A program made the translations under genes and the position numbers. A stretch of 55,692 nucleotides of DNA, taken from the NCBI GenBank assembly GCA_937915455.1, contig CALDNN010000039.1:1-55692 (forward strand), in the 5' to 3' direction. The notes under the pieces were generated by a model. It made no database searches. It was not told the origin of the DNA and saw only the letters and a list, made by a program, of their open reading frames with translations. Below are positions 16,330-24,026 of this stretch, one piece after another. This DNA is from Pelethousia sp002409725. GTDB taxonomy: Bacteria; Bacillota; Clostridia; Christensenellales; CAG-138. Every line of letters begins with the position of its first letter. Positions within the stretch are counted from its first letter, which is position 1.

Positions 16330-17964
16330 ATGAGAAAACTAATTTATTCCCGAAAATCCCTTTTTACCGGCAAGGGTGAAAGCGTTGAGAATCAGATCCA
16401 GCTTTGCATGGAATACGCTGCGTTCCATTTTGGTTCCACGGTAGAGGATTGCGATATATTTGAGGATGAGGGCTTTTCAGCAAAGGACACGGAGCGGCCA
16501 CAATTTCAGGCCATGTTGCAAGCAGCGAGAACCGGCCAATACGATTGCCTGATCTGCTATCGGCTGGATCGCGTCAGCCGTAGCGTATGCGACTTTTCAA
16601 TCTTCATTGAGGAACTACAAAAGCTGGGTGTAGCCTTTGTGAGCATTCGCGAGCAGTTTGATACCTCCACGCCCATGGGACGGGCCATGATGTATATCGC
16701 ATCCGTATTTGCCCAGCTTGAAAGGGAAACACTGGCGGAACGCGTCCGGGATAATTTATATCAGCTTGCAAAAACGGGCCGATGGTTAGGCGGCGTCACT
16801 CCCTTGGGATATCGTTCGGAAGATAAAACATCTATTGAAAAGGGCAGAGAACGTACGCAAAGAAAACTCGTACCTGTTCCGCAGGAGCTGGATATTGTGA
16901 AAACACTATTTGAACAATATCTTGCCTTGCGCTCCCTTACGCAGTTAGATGCCTATCTTTTACAGATGGGCGTAAAAACCAGAAATCAGAAGCCGTTTTC
17001 ACGCTTCGCAATTCGTAGCATTTTAGAAAATCCTGTTTATGCCGTTGCCGACCAGGATATGTATTCCTGGCTTACCGAAAACGGATATGAGGTATATGTG
17101 CCGCTGGCGGACTTTAACGGCACATCAGGAGTGATGGCATACTGCAAGACGGCGCAGGAGAAGCATAAAACAAACCAGCGGCGGCCACCGATTGATTGGA
17201 TCGTTTCCGTAGGAGCGCATGAAGGCGCAATTGACGGGAAACGCTGGATCCAGGTGCAAGATATATTGCAGCGCAACAAAGAAAAATCACAACGCGCCCC
17301 CTTAAAAACGGATGCTCTACTTTCGGGGATGCTACGCTGCGGAAGCTGTGGCAGTTATATGCGGCCTAAAGGCGGGCGGATTTTGCAGGACGGAACAAAA
17401 GCCTTTTCATATGTCTGCGAGCTTAAAGAGCGATCAAAAGGCGCGTTGTGCAAGCGCGCAAACGCACCAGGCCAGCAAAGCGATGCCATAGTAATACAAA
17501 GGATAAACAGCATTGCCGGAGAGCGTGGAGAATTACTAGAAAAGCTTCAGACAGAGGTGCACATAACCGAAAAGGAGCACCAGGATATACAGGACGGCAT
17601 CAATCATAATCAAGAGATCATAAAAAAAGTAAAAGAGCAGCTGAAAAATATTGCTCGGGCAATAGCCCAAAACAGCAATGCCGAGCTGGATGCCGTGCTG
17701 ATTGCTCAAGCGGGTGAATACAGCGATCAGATCCAAACCGCCCAGGCAGACATGGATGCGCTTGAAAGGAAACTGGCTGGCAATGAAGGGACACTAGATC
17801 AGCTTTCGGCCATGGCTGCATCGTTGGATTTATTTAGAGACAGCTTTGATGAAATGGGCACGCCATTAAAACGATCACTCTTACAGTCAATCATTGAATG
17901 TGCCGTATGGGATGGCGAGTATATCGCGATAAATATTTGGGGGAACAAGCCCTTGGAACCATAA
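16330..17964 (+). CDS. Large serine recombinase of the sigK element (SpoIVCA-like)
   Basis: This 544-residue large serine recombinase has a resolvase domain at residues 1-150. The catalytic Ser10 is in IYSRKS, with CYRLDRVSRS near residue 77 and the helix-E region FAQLERETLAERV near 135. The recombinase domain follows. A zinc ribbon (CGSCGSYMRP, then two further Cys) lies near 335-385, and a long coiled coil spans about 400-500. It ends 33 bp before the right junction with sigK. By analogy with SpoIVCA of the B. subtilis skin element it should excise the element in the mother cell. It has its own start (GGAAGG before ATG 16330) on the sigK strand. Confidence 0.93.
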   Translation: MRKLIYSRKSLFTGKGESVENQIQLCMEYAAFHFGSTVEDCDIFEDEGFSAKDTERPQFQAMLQAARTGQYDCLICYRLDRVSRSVCDFSIFIEELQKLGVAFVSIREQFDTSTPMGRAMMYIASVFAQLERETLAERVRDNLYQLAKTGRWLGGVTPLGYRSEDKTSIEKGRERTQRKLVPVPQELDIVKTLFEQYLALRSLTQLDAYLLQMGVKTRNQKPFSRFAIRSILENPVYAVADQDMYSWLTENGYEVYVPLADFNGTSGVMAYCKTAQEKHKTNQRRPPIDWIVSVGAHEGAIDGKRWIQVQDILQRNKEKSQRAPLKTDALLSGMLRCGSCGSYMRPKGGRILQDGTKAFSYVCELKERSKGALCKRANAPGQQSDAIVIQRINSIAGERGELLEKLQTEVHITEKEHQDIQDGINHNQEIIKKVKEQLKNIARAIAQNSNAELDAVLIAQAGEYSDQIQTAQADMDALERKLAGNEGTLDQLSAMAASLDLFRDSFDEMGTPLKRSLLQSIIECAVWDGEYIAINIWGNKPLEP

Positions 17965-17966
17965 TG

Positions 17967-18007
17967 GCGATGCGGACATCGCGTGAGGATAAGGAATGAA
18001 ATCCTCA
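17967..18007. other. Right attachment site of the sigK element
   Basis: The arm at 17967-17990 is an imperfect inverted copy of 8263-8286. AAT at 17995-17997 is the matching crossover core, and GAA-ATC-CTC (E111, I112, L113) begins the SigK 3' half. TGAGGAT (17984-17990) and ATCCTCA (18001-18007) also form a 7-bp inverted repeat around the core, which suits a dimeric recombinase. Confidence 0.7.
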
Positions 18008-18354
18008 TGAGCCTGCGCGTGGAGAAGAAGCTATCCGGCGAGGTTTCCTTCAGCGACCCCATCGGTGTGGATAAGGATGGCAACGAGATATCCCTGGTCG
18101 AGGTGCTGGGCTCGGATGCGGAGGAGGTACAAAAGCAGGTGGAGCTGGCCCTCTTTGCCGCGCAATTGCGTGAGGCCATGGACAGGGCGCTGACCTGCCG
18201 GGAGCGCACCGTGATCGAGCTGCGATACGGCCTCATAGGGGGCCGAGTGCTGCCCCAGCGGGAGATCGCCAAGCTGCTGGGTATTTCCCGCAGCTACGTG
18301 AGCCGCATGGAAAAAAAAGCCCTGGCGAAGCTCGCCAGAGAATTCGAACCGTAA
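17998..18354 (+). CDS. sigK: RNA polymerase sigma-K factor, 3' half
   Basis: Codons from GAA 17998 give 118 residues matching the C-terminal half of SigK: EILMSLRVEKK, then DPIGVDKDGNEISLVEVLG (region 3), RERTVIELRYGL and the region 4 helix-turn-helix QREIAKLLGISRSYVSRMEK. It has no sensible start of its own and must be joined to 7930-8259 to be expressed as SigK. The fused product would be 228 residues, near the family's usual length. The family drives late coat and mother-cell genes. No terminator is obvious after the stop. Confidence 0.92.
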   Translation, partial: EILMSLRVEKKLSGEVSFSDPIGVDKDGNEISLVEVLGSDAEEVQKQVELALFAAQLREAMDRALTCRERTVIELRYGLIGGRVLPQREIAKLLGISRSYVSRMEKKALAKLAREFEP

Positions 18355-18369
18355 AGCCCTTGCCGCGCC

Positions 18370-18585
18370 TTACGCGCCCGCGTAATAGGCGATCAAAATA
18401 GCGCCCCAGAAAAGGACGGCCGCGACAAAGGCGATCGCATACCATTTTTTGCTACGCGCCCAGCGCTCATCCCGTTTGCGGATGGCCTCGTGTACGCATT
18501 CGCGGCAACAGCCGGCATCGTTGAACCAGCCGTCCTCCGGCACTTGGCCACACATATTGCAGGTTCTTACCCGTGTTTCTTCCAT
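18370..18585 (-). CDS. Small zinc-ribbon membrane protein (71 aa), unknown function
   Basis: The N-terminal half has Cys pairs (CNMCG, then CCRECVH) like a treble-clef or zinc-ribbon knuckle. The C-terminal half is one transmembrane helix (WYAIAFVAAVLFWGAILIAY). AGGAGGAG lies about 12 nt before ATG 18585. It converges on sigK with 15 bp between the stops. I do not recognise a named family; the fold suggests metal binding at the cytoplasmic membrane face. Confidence 0.6.
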   Translation of the reverse strand: MEETRVRTCNMCGQVPEDGWFNDAGCCRECVHEAIRKRDERWARSKKWYAIAFVAAVLFWGAILIAYYAGA

Positions 18586-18705
18586 ATTTTTCGCTTTGCT
18601 CCTCCTTTTATCGGAAACCTTGTTTCGATTTGCCTCAAGAGAATGCTCTGCAAGAAAGAATATAGCACAAATAGCGGCCGCAATACAAGAGCGGGGGCAG
18701 TCAGA

Positions 18706-18730
18706 AGCGGCCCGGGTTACCCGGGCCGCT
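18706..18730. terminator. GC-rich hairpin after the CAP-domain gene
   Basis: An 11-bp perfect stem (AGCGGCCCGGG and complement) has a 3-nt loop. It lies 24 nt past the CAP gene stop on its downstream side. The following sequence is not T-rich, so terminator function is plausible but not certain. Confidence 0.45.
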
Positions 18731-18753
18731 ATGGTGGATTTGGGCTTTCGCGT

Positions 18754-19755
18754 TTAGCCGATGAACATCTGCGTGATGTAAAGGTAGCCCCGCGCGTCGG
18801 TTACGATGCCTACGCCGATGCGGGAATAGGATGCGCTAAGGATGTTCTGGCGATGGCCCGAGGAATTCATCAGGGCCGTGTGTGCGCTGGTCATGGAGCG
18901 GTTCATGGCGATGTTTTCGCCGGCCGCGCGGTAGGAAACGCCAAAGCTCTTGAGCATAGCGAAGGGGCTGCCGTAGGTGGGCGAGGTATGGGAGAAATAG
19001 CCCTTATCGATCATATCCTGGGACTTAAGACGGGCAACCTCGGTCACCTTAGAATCGATAGCCAGGGCGGAAACACCCGCTTTGGCCCGCTCTGCGTTGA
19101 TCAGATCCACCATCTGCGCTTCCAGCTCCGAGGCGGCGCTGCCGGGATTGGCTGTGGGGGCCGCTGTGGGGGCCGCCGTGGGGGCAGCCGTAGGAACCGG
19201 GGTAGCGCTGGGCTTGGGTGTGGCCGTGGGGGCTGCTGTGGGCTTAGAGGTCCCGGCCGGGGTGGCGTTGGGGCATAGGTACTTATACAGGCTGTTCACA
19301 TCCACGTTTTTGCCACTCTTGAGGGCATTGAGCACATCCGAGGGCAAGCAATTGGAGGCCGAACCGCAGTTCTTCAGGGCGTTCGATACATCCGAATTCC
19401 CGCAGCCGCTGCCCGTGCAATTGGAACCCGTGCAGTTGCCGCTCGTGCAGTTAGAACCCGTGCAGCTGGAATCCGTGCAATTGGAACCCGTGCAGCCGGC
19501 GCTGGTGCACTTGGAGCCGGTGCAACTGTTCGAGGAACCCGAGCCGTTGCCCTTGATGGCGTCGAGTACGTCCGAGGGCGAGCAGGCGGAGTTGAAGCCG
19601 TAACCGTAGTTTTTCAGCGCGTTGAAAATACCCGCGGGCATGCTGCCGGTGTTACAGTTCGCCGCCAGGGCAGTGACCGGAAGCAGCGCGATCATCATCA
19701 CCGCGAGCATGCCGCAAGCTGCCAGCCTCAATCCCTTTTTCGTTCGTCTTTTCAT
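18754..19755 (-). CDS. Secreted CAP-domain (SCP/PR1) protein with Cys-rich tandem repeat
   Basis: This 333-residue exported protein has a signal peptide ending in VTALA at about residue 32. Two SDVLxAxK-type segments follow, then a run of short Cys repeats of the form CTGSNC at about residues 78-122, then a Thr/Ala/Pro linker of PTAAPTA units. The C-terminal CAP domain (~120 residues) contains ARLKSQDMIDKGYFSHTSP, GENIA and SGHRQNILS. This is the YkwD/SafA-neighbour type seen in spore and cell-wall proteins. I chose ATG 19755, which follows AAGGAGGATG; an upstream in-frame ATG lacks one. About twenty cysteines in the repeat suggest extracellular disulfide cross-linking. Confidence 0.85.
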   Translation of the reverse strand: MKRRTKKGLRLAACGMLAVMMIALLPVTALAANCNTGSMPAGIFNALKNYGYGFNSACSPSDVLDAIKGNGSGSSNSCTGSKCTSAGCTGSNCTDSSCTGSNCTSGNCTGSNCTGSGCGNSDVSNALKNCGSASNCLPSDVLNALKSGKNVDVNSLYKYLCPNATPAGTSKPTAAPTATPKPSATPVPTAAPTAAPTAAPTANPGSAASELEAQMVDLINAERAKAGVSALAIDSKVTEVARLKSQDMIDKGYFSHTSPTYGSPFAMLKSFGVSYRAAGENIAMNRSMTSAHTALMNSSGHRQNILSASYSRIGVGIVTDARGYLYITQMFIG

Positions 19756-19788
19756 GTTTACATCCTCCTTTTTGAAAAGATTATGCAC

Positions 19789-19817
19789 ATTGTACAACCG
19801 CGCCCCTGCGTATGCAA
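19789..19817 (-). promoter_or_regulatory. Promoter candidate for the CAP-domain gene
   Basis: On the minus strand TTGCAT (19812-19817) and TACAAT (19789-19794) are separated by 17 nt, 34 nt before the ATG. The rest of 19756-20054 has no gene that I can support. Confidence 0.5.
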
Positions 19818-20054
19818 GCGAATAGGTAGATATTACCTGTGGTAAAATCTACAATGGGAACCAATGAATTTGCTTATTTATGGCCATTTTATGAACGCGC
19901 CTATAATTGCAGGAATGAGAATACTGGATAGGCAAGCGATAATAATTAACATAAAATTTTAGCCGGGTTCATGCTTTGGCAATATCCATTGCCCGCCCTG
20001 TTACGGGGGGGAAAAGAGGCGGGCACGGAGGGCCTCGCTTTGGTTCACCCGGTT

Positions 20055-20643
20055 TTACCGCAAGAGCTGGCGCTCCTGCTCCACCAGGGCGCGGCAGAAG
20101 CGATCCGGGCCGGCCTCATTCTGGCGCACGGTCTGTTCCTTTGGGACGGCCAGATAGCGCAGATTATTCAGGCTTGCACCGTCCATATCTGGTGAAGCCC
20201 CGGCAATTGCACCTAGCAGCGCAGGTAGCTTTGCGGCCCCAGCAGGGCGCGCAGGTGGTAATCCACGGTGGCGCTGGAGGCGTTGAGCATTACGCCGCTG
20301 ATGGTAGCCCATTTGATAATGCCCGGTTCTCCACCTGTGCGCAGGGCCGCGCATGCTCCTGCAGGCCGGTGCCCAGGGAAAGGAGCAGAAATCTCGCTCG
20401 GTGGGGTACATATTGCGGGCCTGCACCGGGCAGCGGCCTTCCAGGGCCAGGGGCGAATAGGTGGGGCGGATGAGGGCCGCCCGGGGTGGCGGCCTGCCGC
20501 AGGGGATTATGGCGGAAGATGGCCCCGCCGTGCTCGAGATAGGCCGCAAGCGCTTCTGTGCCGTGTATCGCGGCCGGCCCAGCTCATCCGGCACGGTGAG
20601 TATGGCGGCCGGAATGCCGCCCAATGGATAAAATCGTAACCAT
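20055..20643 (-). pseudogene. Broken patatin-like phospholipase
   Basis: Patatin motifs appear in sequence order but spread over different minus-strand frames. They are: TILSIG at the start (ATG 20643, AAAGGCGG before it), IPAAILTVPDELGRP, AAYLEHGGAIFRHNPLRQAAT, LIRPTYSPLALE, FLLLSLGTG, then IIKWATISGVMLNASSATVD, YHLRALLGPQSYLR, and the tail MDGASLNNLRYLA. The glycine-rich oxyanion loop and the GTSTGG catalytic-Ser block are missing. Several frameshifts plus at least one deletion explain this. It should be non-functional. It lies alone between the CAP gene and the second liv operon. Confidence 0.7.
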
Positions 20644-20742
20644 AGTGCCGCCTTTCATCTCCATTCCCTACAGCTTATGGCCCGGAGGCGCAGGGTGCCG
20701 CACGGGAAGCGGCGGGATTGGCGTGCTTATTTTTTCAATGGA

Positions 20743-20772
20743 TTTACAAGCCTTTTGACCTTGTGGTATACT
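20743..20772 (+). promoter_or_regulatory. Promoter candidate of the second liv operon
   Basis: TTTACA (20743-20748) and TATACT (20767-20772) are 18 nt apart. This gives a leader of about 200 nt before livK. Apart from this and the palindromes below, 20644-20979 shows no gene. Confidence 0.55.
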
Positions 20773-20913
20773 AAGGAATAACTTTATCCGATTCAATAAG
20801 GATTTTCTCGTATTTCACACCGTGAACCAACGCGCCAGACCGGCCTTATCCGCATAACTCGCGAAATTTCAGCTTTATGCGATAGGGGAGGATCACTTTT
20901 TTTACCAAGGCCG

Positions 20914-20945
20914 GTATACATGTATACAATACCGTGGCGGTATTG
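20914..20945. promoter_or_regulatory. Two adjacent palindromes upstream of the second livK
   Basis: GTATACATGTATAC (20914-20927) is a perfect 14-bp palindrome. It is followed at once by CAATACCG-TGG-CGGTATTG (20927-20945), an 8-bp inverted repeat. They lie 35-66 nt before the livK ATG, downstream of the promoter candidate. They may be an operator pair or a leader hairpin. Confidence 0.5.
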
Positions 20946-20979
20946 CTATAAAAAATGCAACTGCAAATAGGAGGGTCAC

Positions 20980-22140
20980 ATGGCAAAGAAAATATTGGTT
21001 ATGGCCTTGGCAGCGATGCTGCTGCTCGCCGCCTTTAGCGGCTGTTCGGGCGGTTCGGCTTCCAGCGGCCCCATCAAGATCGGCTGGATCGGCTCCCTCA
21101 CCGGCGACAGCGCCGTTTGGGGCACCAATGAGAGCAACATGCTCAAGATGCTGGTGGAGGAGACCAACGCAAACGGCGGTATCCTAGGCCGCCAGGTGGA
21201 ATTGATCTGCTACGATACCAAGGGCGACGCCAACGAGGCCGTCAACGTTACCCGCAGGCTGGCCGCACAGGATAAGGTTTGCGCCATCATCGGCCCCAAC
21301 GCATCGGCCCACTGCATTGCCATCCAGGGCGTGCTCAAAGAGCTCAAGGTACCGGATATTTCGACCGTTGCCACCAACCCCAAGGTCACGGTGGATGAGG
21401 CCACGGGTGCTGTGCAGCCCTATAACTTCCGCGTCTGCTTTACCGATCCTTATCAGGGCGCGATCGCGGGCGGCTATGCGGCGGATGAGCTGGGCTTCAC
21501 CAAGGCGGCCATCCTCTACGACATTTCCGACGACTATTCCCAGGGCCTGACCCAGTTCTTCGAGGAGACCTTTACGGCTAAGGGCGGCACGATCGTGGCC
21601 AAGGAAGCTTTCAAGAAGGACGATGTGGATTTCAAAGCCCAGCTGACCAAAATCAAAGAGACCGGCCCCGAAGTGCTCTTCCTGCCCATTTACTACAAAG
21701 AGGTAGCGCTCATTGCCAAGCAGGCGAGGGAATTGGGGATCGACGCCGTGCTGATGGGCGGCGACGGCTGGCCCTCCGATACGCTCTTCGAGATGGCTAA
21801 GGAAGAGCTGCAGGGTAGCTATCTAGTGAATCACCTCGATACCAACGACCCGGAGTTCGTGCCCCTCAAAGAAAAATTCGAGGCTAAATACGGTACCTCT
21901 TTGGAGATGAACGGCTACATGGCGCACGACGCTTACCTCGTGCTGGTGGCAGCCATTGAGAAGGCCGGTAGCACGGATTCCCAGGCCATTACCGACGCCC
22001 TCACAGAGATCACCGTTAAGGGTGTGACCGGCGAAATCAAGCTTTCGCCCGAGAATCACAACCCCGTGGGGAAGGAAGGCTCCATCCAGAAGATCGAGGG
22101 CGACACCTACGTCTTCATCCAGAAATACGGCGCAAAGTAA
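20980..22140 (+). CDS. livK: Liv-type ABC transporter substrate-binding lipoprotein (second system)
   Basis: This 386-residue type I periplasmic-binding protein has a signal peptide with lipobox FSGC and mature start IKIGWIGSLTGDSAVWG. The conserved GRQVELICYDTKGDANEAVN and IIGPNASAH stretches follow. Its sequence is quite different from the first LivK in this window, which lacks the same ligand loop, so the two systems probably differ in ligand. AGGAGGG precedes ATG 20980. It leads a complete livKHMGF operon ended by a strong terminator. Confidence 0.93.
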   Translation: MAKKILVMALAAMLLLAAFSGCSGGSASSGPIKIGWIGSLTGDSAVWGTNESNMLKMLVEETNANGGILGRQVELICYDTKGDANEAVNVTRRLAAQDKVCAIIGPNASAHCIAIQGVLKELKVPDISTVATNPKVTVDEATGAVQPYNFRVCFTDPYQGAIAGGYAADELGFTKAAILYDISDDYSQGLTQFFEETFTAKGGTIVAKEAFKKDDVDFKAQLTKIKETGPEVLFLPIYYKEVALIAKQARELGIDAVLMGGDGWPSDTLFEMAKEELQGSYLVNHLDTNDPEFVPLKEKFEAKYGTSLEMNGYMAHDAYLVLVAAIEKAGSTDSQAITDALTEITVKGVTGEIKLSPENHNPVGKEGSIQKIEGDTYVFIQKYGAK

Positions 22141-22225
22141 GGCGCTTCCACTTGTAGCGCGGGGGCCGGGGCACCTACCCGGCCCGGCCCCCAGCTCGTT
22201 AACCTGATTCCAAGGGGGCCGCACC

Positions 22226-23104
22226 ATGACGGTTTTTTTACAGCAGCTGATCAACGGCCTTTCGCTGGGCAGCGTCTATGCGCTGATGGCGGTAGGCTAT
22301 TCTCTTGTATACAGCATTATGAACTTTTCCAATTTCGCTCACGGCGGCGTGATTATGGTGGGGGCCTATATCGGCTATTTCGCCATGACGGCGCTGGGCC
22401 TGCCCTTTTGGCTGGCCTTTATCGTGTGCGGCCTGGGGGCGGGCCTTTTGGCCATCCTGCTTGAAAGGCTGGTCTATTTCCCGCTGCGCAGCCGCAGCGC
22501 ACCCTTCCTTTACTACATCATCTCGGCCATGGGCGCTTCCATTTTCCTCGAAAATATCGTGATCGCGACCATTGGCCCCACCTTCCGCACCTATCCGCAG
22601 GTGTTCGCCACGGGCCCCATCCAGGTGGGCGGCCTGGCCATTGGCCGTATCGATGTGTTCATGATCATCATAGCCGCAGCGGGTCTGTTGCTCCTCACCC
22701 TCATCATCGAAAAAACCAAGGTGGGCCTCGGCATCCGCGCCAGCTCCTACAACATCAAGGCCAGCACCCTGATGGGGGTCAACGTCAATATGGTCATCTT
22801 TACCATCTTCCTCTTGGGCGGCGTCCTCGCCGGCTTTGCAGGCATGCTTTTTGGTATGAAATATACCGTTTATCCCCAGATCGGCAACATCACCACCAAA
22901 TCCTTTATCGCGGCTGTGTTCGGCGGGCTGGGCAGCCTGCCAGGGGCCATCGTGGGCTCGGTGCTGCTGGGCCTGCTGGAAACGCTGACTGCGGCCTATA
23001 TTTCCAGCAACCTGCGCGATCTAATCGCGTTCGTGGTGCTCATCGGCGTGCTGGTCATCAAGCCCTCGGGCCTGATGGGCAAGCTGGCTGAGGAAAAGGC
23101 ATAG
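22226..23104 (+). CDS. livH: Liv-type ABC transporter permease LivH (second system)
   Basis: This 292-residue LivH-family permease opens MTVFLQQLINGLSLGSVYAL. The motif NFSNFAHGG lies near residue 33 and the coupling segment AAVFGGLGSLPGAIVGS near 228. About eight hydrophobic helices are visible. It lies 85 nt after livK and 13 nt before livM. It has the same length as the LivH of the first system but differs throughout, so the two operons do not look like a recent duplication. Confidence 0.93.
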   Translation: MTVFLQQLINGLSLGSVYALMAVGYSLVYSIMNFSNFAHGGVIMVGAYIGYFAMTALGLPFWLAFIVCGLGAGLLAILLERLVYFPLRSRSAPFLYYIISAMGASIFLENIVIATIGPTFRTYPQVFATGPIQVGGLAIGRIDVFMIIIAAAGLLLLTLIIEKTKVGLGIRASSYNIKASTLMGVNVNMVIFTIFLLGGVLAGFAGMLFGMKYTVYPQIGNITTKSFIAAVFGGLGSLPGAIVGSVLLGLLETLTAAYISSNLRDLIAFVVLIGVLVIKPSGLMGKLAEEKA

Positions 23105-23117
23105 AGGAGGCGCGGCA

Positions 23118-24026
23118 TTGAGTTGGTATTATATTGAAGGCATTTTGATCAATTGCGGCTATGTGCTGATGGTGGTGCTGGGCCTTTCGCTGCTCACGGG
23201 CTTTACGGGGCTGTTCTCCTTTGGCCATGCGGGCTTTATGGCCATCGGCGCTTATGCGGCCGCCCTCTGCACCCTCTACCTGCATATCCCCTATATCCCG
23301 GCCCTTATTATCGGCGGTTTAGCGGCCATGTTGGCGGGCCTGTTCCTCGGCAGCTTCACGCTCAAGCTCAAAGGGGATTATTTCTGCATCGCCACCTTGG
23401 GCTTTGGCGAGGCCGTGCGGCTGATTTTCGACAACGTGCAGGCCCTGGGCGGTGCTCGCGGCCTGAGCGGCATGGCCATGAAAACCACGCTGCCCGTGGT
23501 GCTGACCGTCAGCGCCGTCGCCGTGGCCGCGCTGGTGTGTTTAATCAATTCCCGCCACGGCCGCAACATGGTAGCCATCCGGGAAGATGAATTGGCTGCG
23601 CAGGTCTCCGGCATCAACGTATTCCGCTACAAGATGATGGCCCTGGCCATCAGCGCGCTCTACGCGGGCATCGGTGGCGGCCTCTTAGCGCATTATATGG
23701 GATATATTCAACCCGCGATGTTTAAAATGGTCAAATCCACCGAATATACCATCATCGTGATTTTCGGGGGCCTGGGCAGCGTTACGGGCAGCGTGGTGGG
23801 CACGCTGCTGCTCACCTTTTTGCCGGAGCTGCTGCGCGAGTTTGAGAACTGGCGCTTGGTGATCTACGGCCTGGCCGTGATCATCATCATGATCTCCCGG
23901 CCCAGGGGCCTGATGGGCGGCACGGAGCTGCGTATCGCAAGCCTCATCCGCTTCTTCAAAAATCCCTTCGGCTTTTTGCGCAAGCGCGGGGCGGCCGGAG
24001 AGGAAGGAGGGCAAGGCCATGTATAA
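23118..24026 (+). CDS. livM: Liv-type ABC transporter permease LivM (second system)
   Basis: This 302-residue LivM-family permease has LTGFTGLFSFGHAGFMAIGA near residues 25-44, the LKGDYFCIATLGFGE block near 85 and the coupling stretch VIFGGLGSVTGSVVGT near 212. The start is TTG 23118 after GAGGAGG. The C-terminal cytoplasmic tail is Arg/Lys-rich, and its end overlaps the livG start by 8 nt. It forms the transmembrane pore with LivH. Confidence 0.92.
   Translation: MSWYYIEGILINCGYVLMVVLGLSLLTGFTGLFSFGHAGFMAIGAYAAALCTLYLHIPYIPALIIGGLAAMLAGLFLGSFTLKLKGDYFCIATLGFGEAVRLIFDNVQALGGARGLSGMAMKTTLPVVLTVSAVAVAALVCLINSRHGRNMVAIREDELAAQVSGINVFRYKMMALAISALYAGIGGGLLAHYMGYIQPAMFKMVKSTEYTIIVIFGGLGSVTGSVVGTLLLTFLPELLREFENWRLVIYGLAVIIIMISRPRGLMGGTELRIASLIRFFKNPFGFLRKRGAAGEEGGQGHV

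Larger units (their letters stand above)
8260..17997. mobile_element. sigK-intervening (skin-like) element, about 9.74 kb
   Basis: The element lies between codons 110 and 111 of sigK. It carries a large serine recombinase at its right end, a six-gene minus-strand operon for polymer synthesis and CotH-type functions, a 67-codon ORF and remnants of XRE-type regulators. Its interior is more AT-rich than the flanks. Recombination at the AAT shared by 8257-8259 and 17995-17997 joins ...CIEN to EILM..., giving a 228-residue SigK that matches the uninterrupted family. Imperfect inverted repeats (18 of 24 identical) lie just inside both ends. No phage structural genes are present, unlike the large B. 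subtilis skin prophage remnant. Confidence 0.9.

Noticed and set aside
18490..19278. 262-codon plus-strand frame with Gly/Arg-rich tail
   Set aside because: It is antisense to the CAP gene repeats; the Gly/Arg runs arise from the complement of Ala/Pro/Thr codons.
19385..19515. Repeats read as a CRISPR-like or satellite array
   Set aside because: They encode the CTGSNC units of the CAP protein and are too short and too irregular for CRISPR.
20773..20979. T-box or amino-acid riboswitch ahead of the second livK
   Set aside because: No T-box core sequence or terminator/antiterminator pair was found, only the two palindromes.
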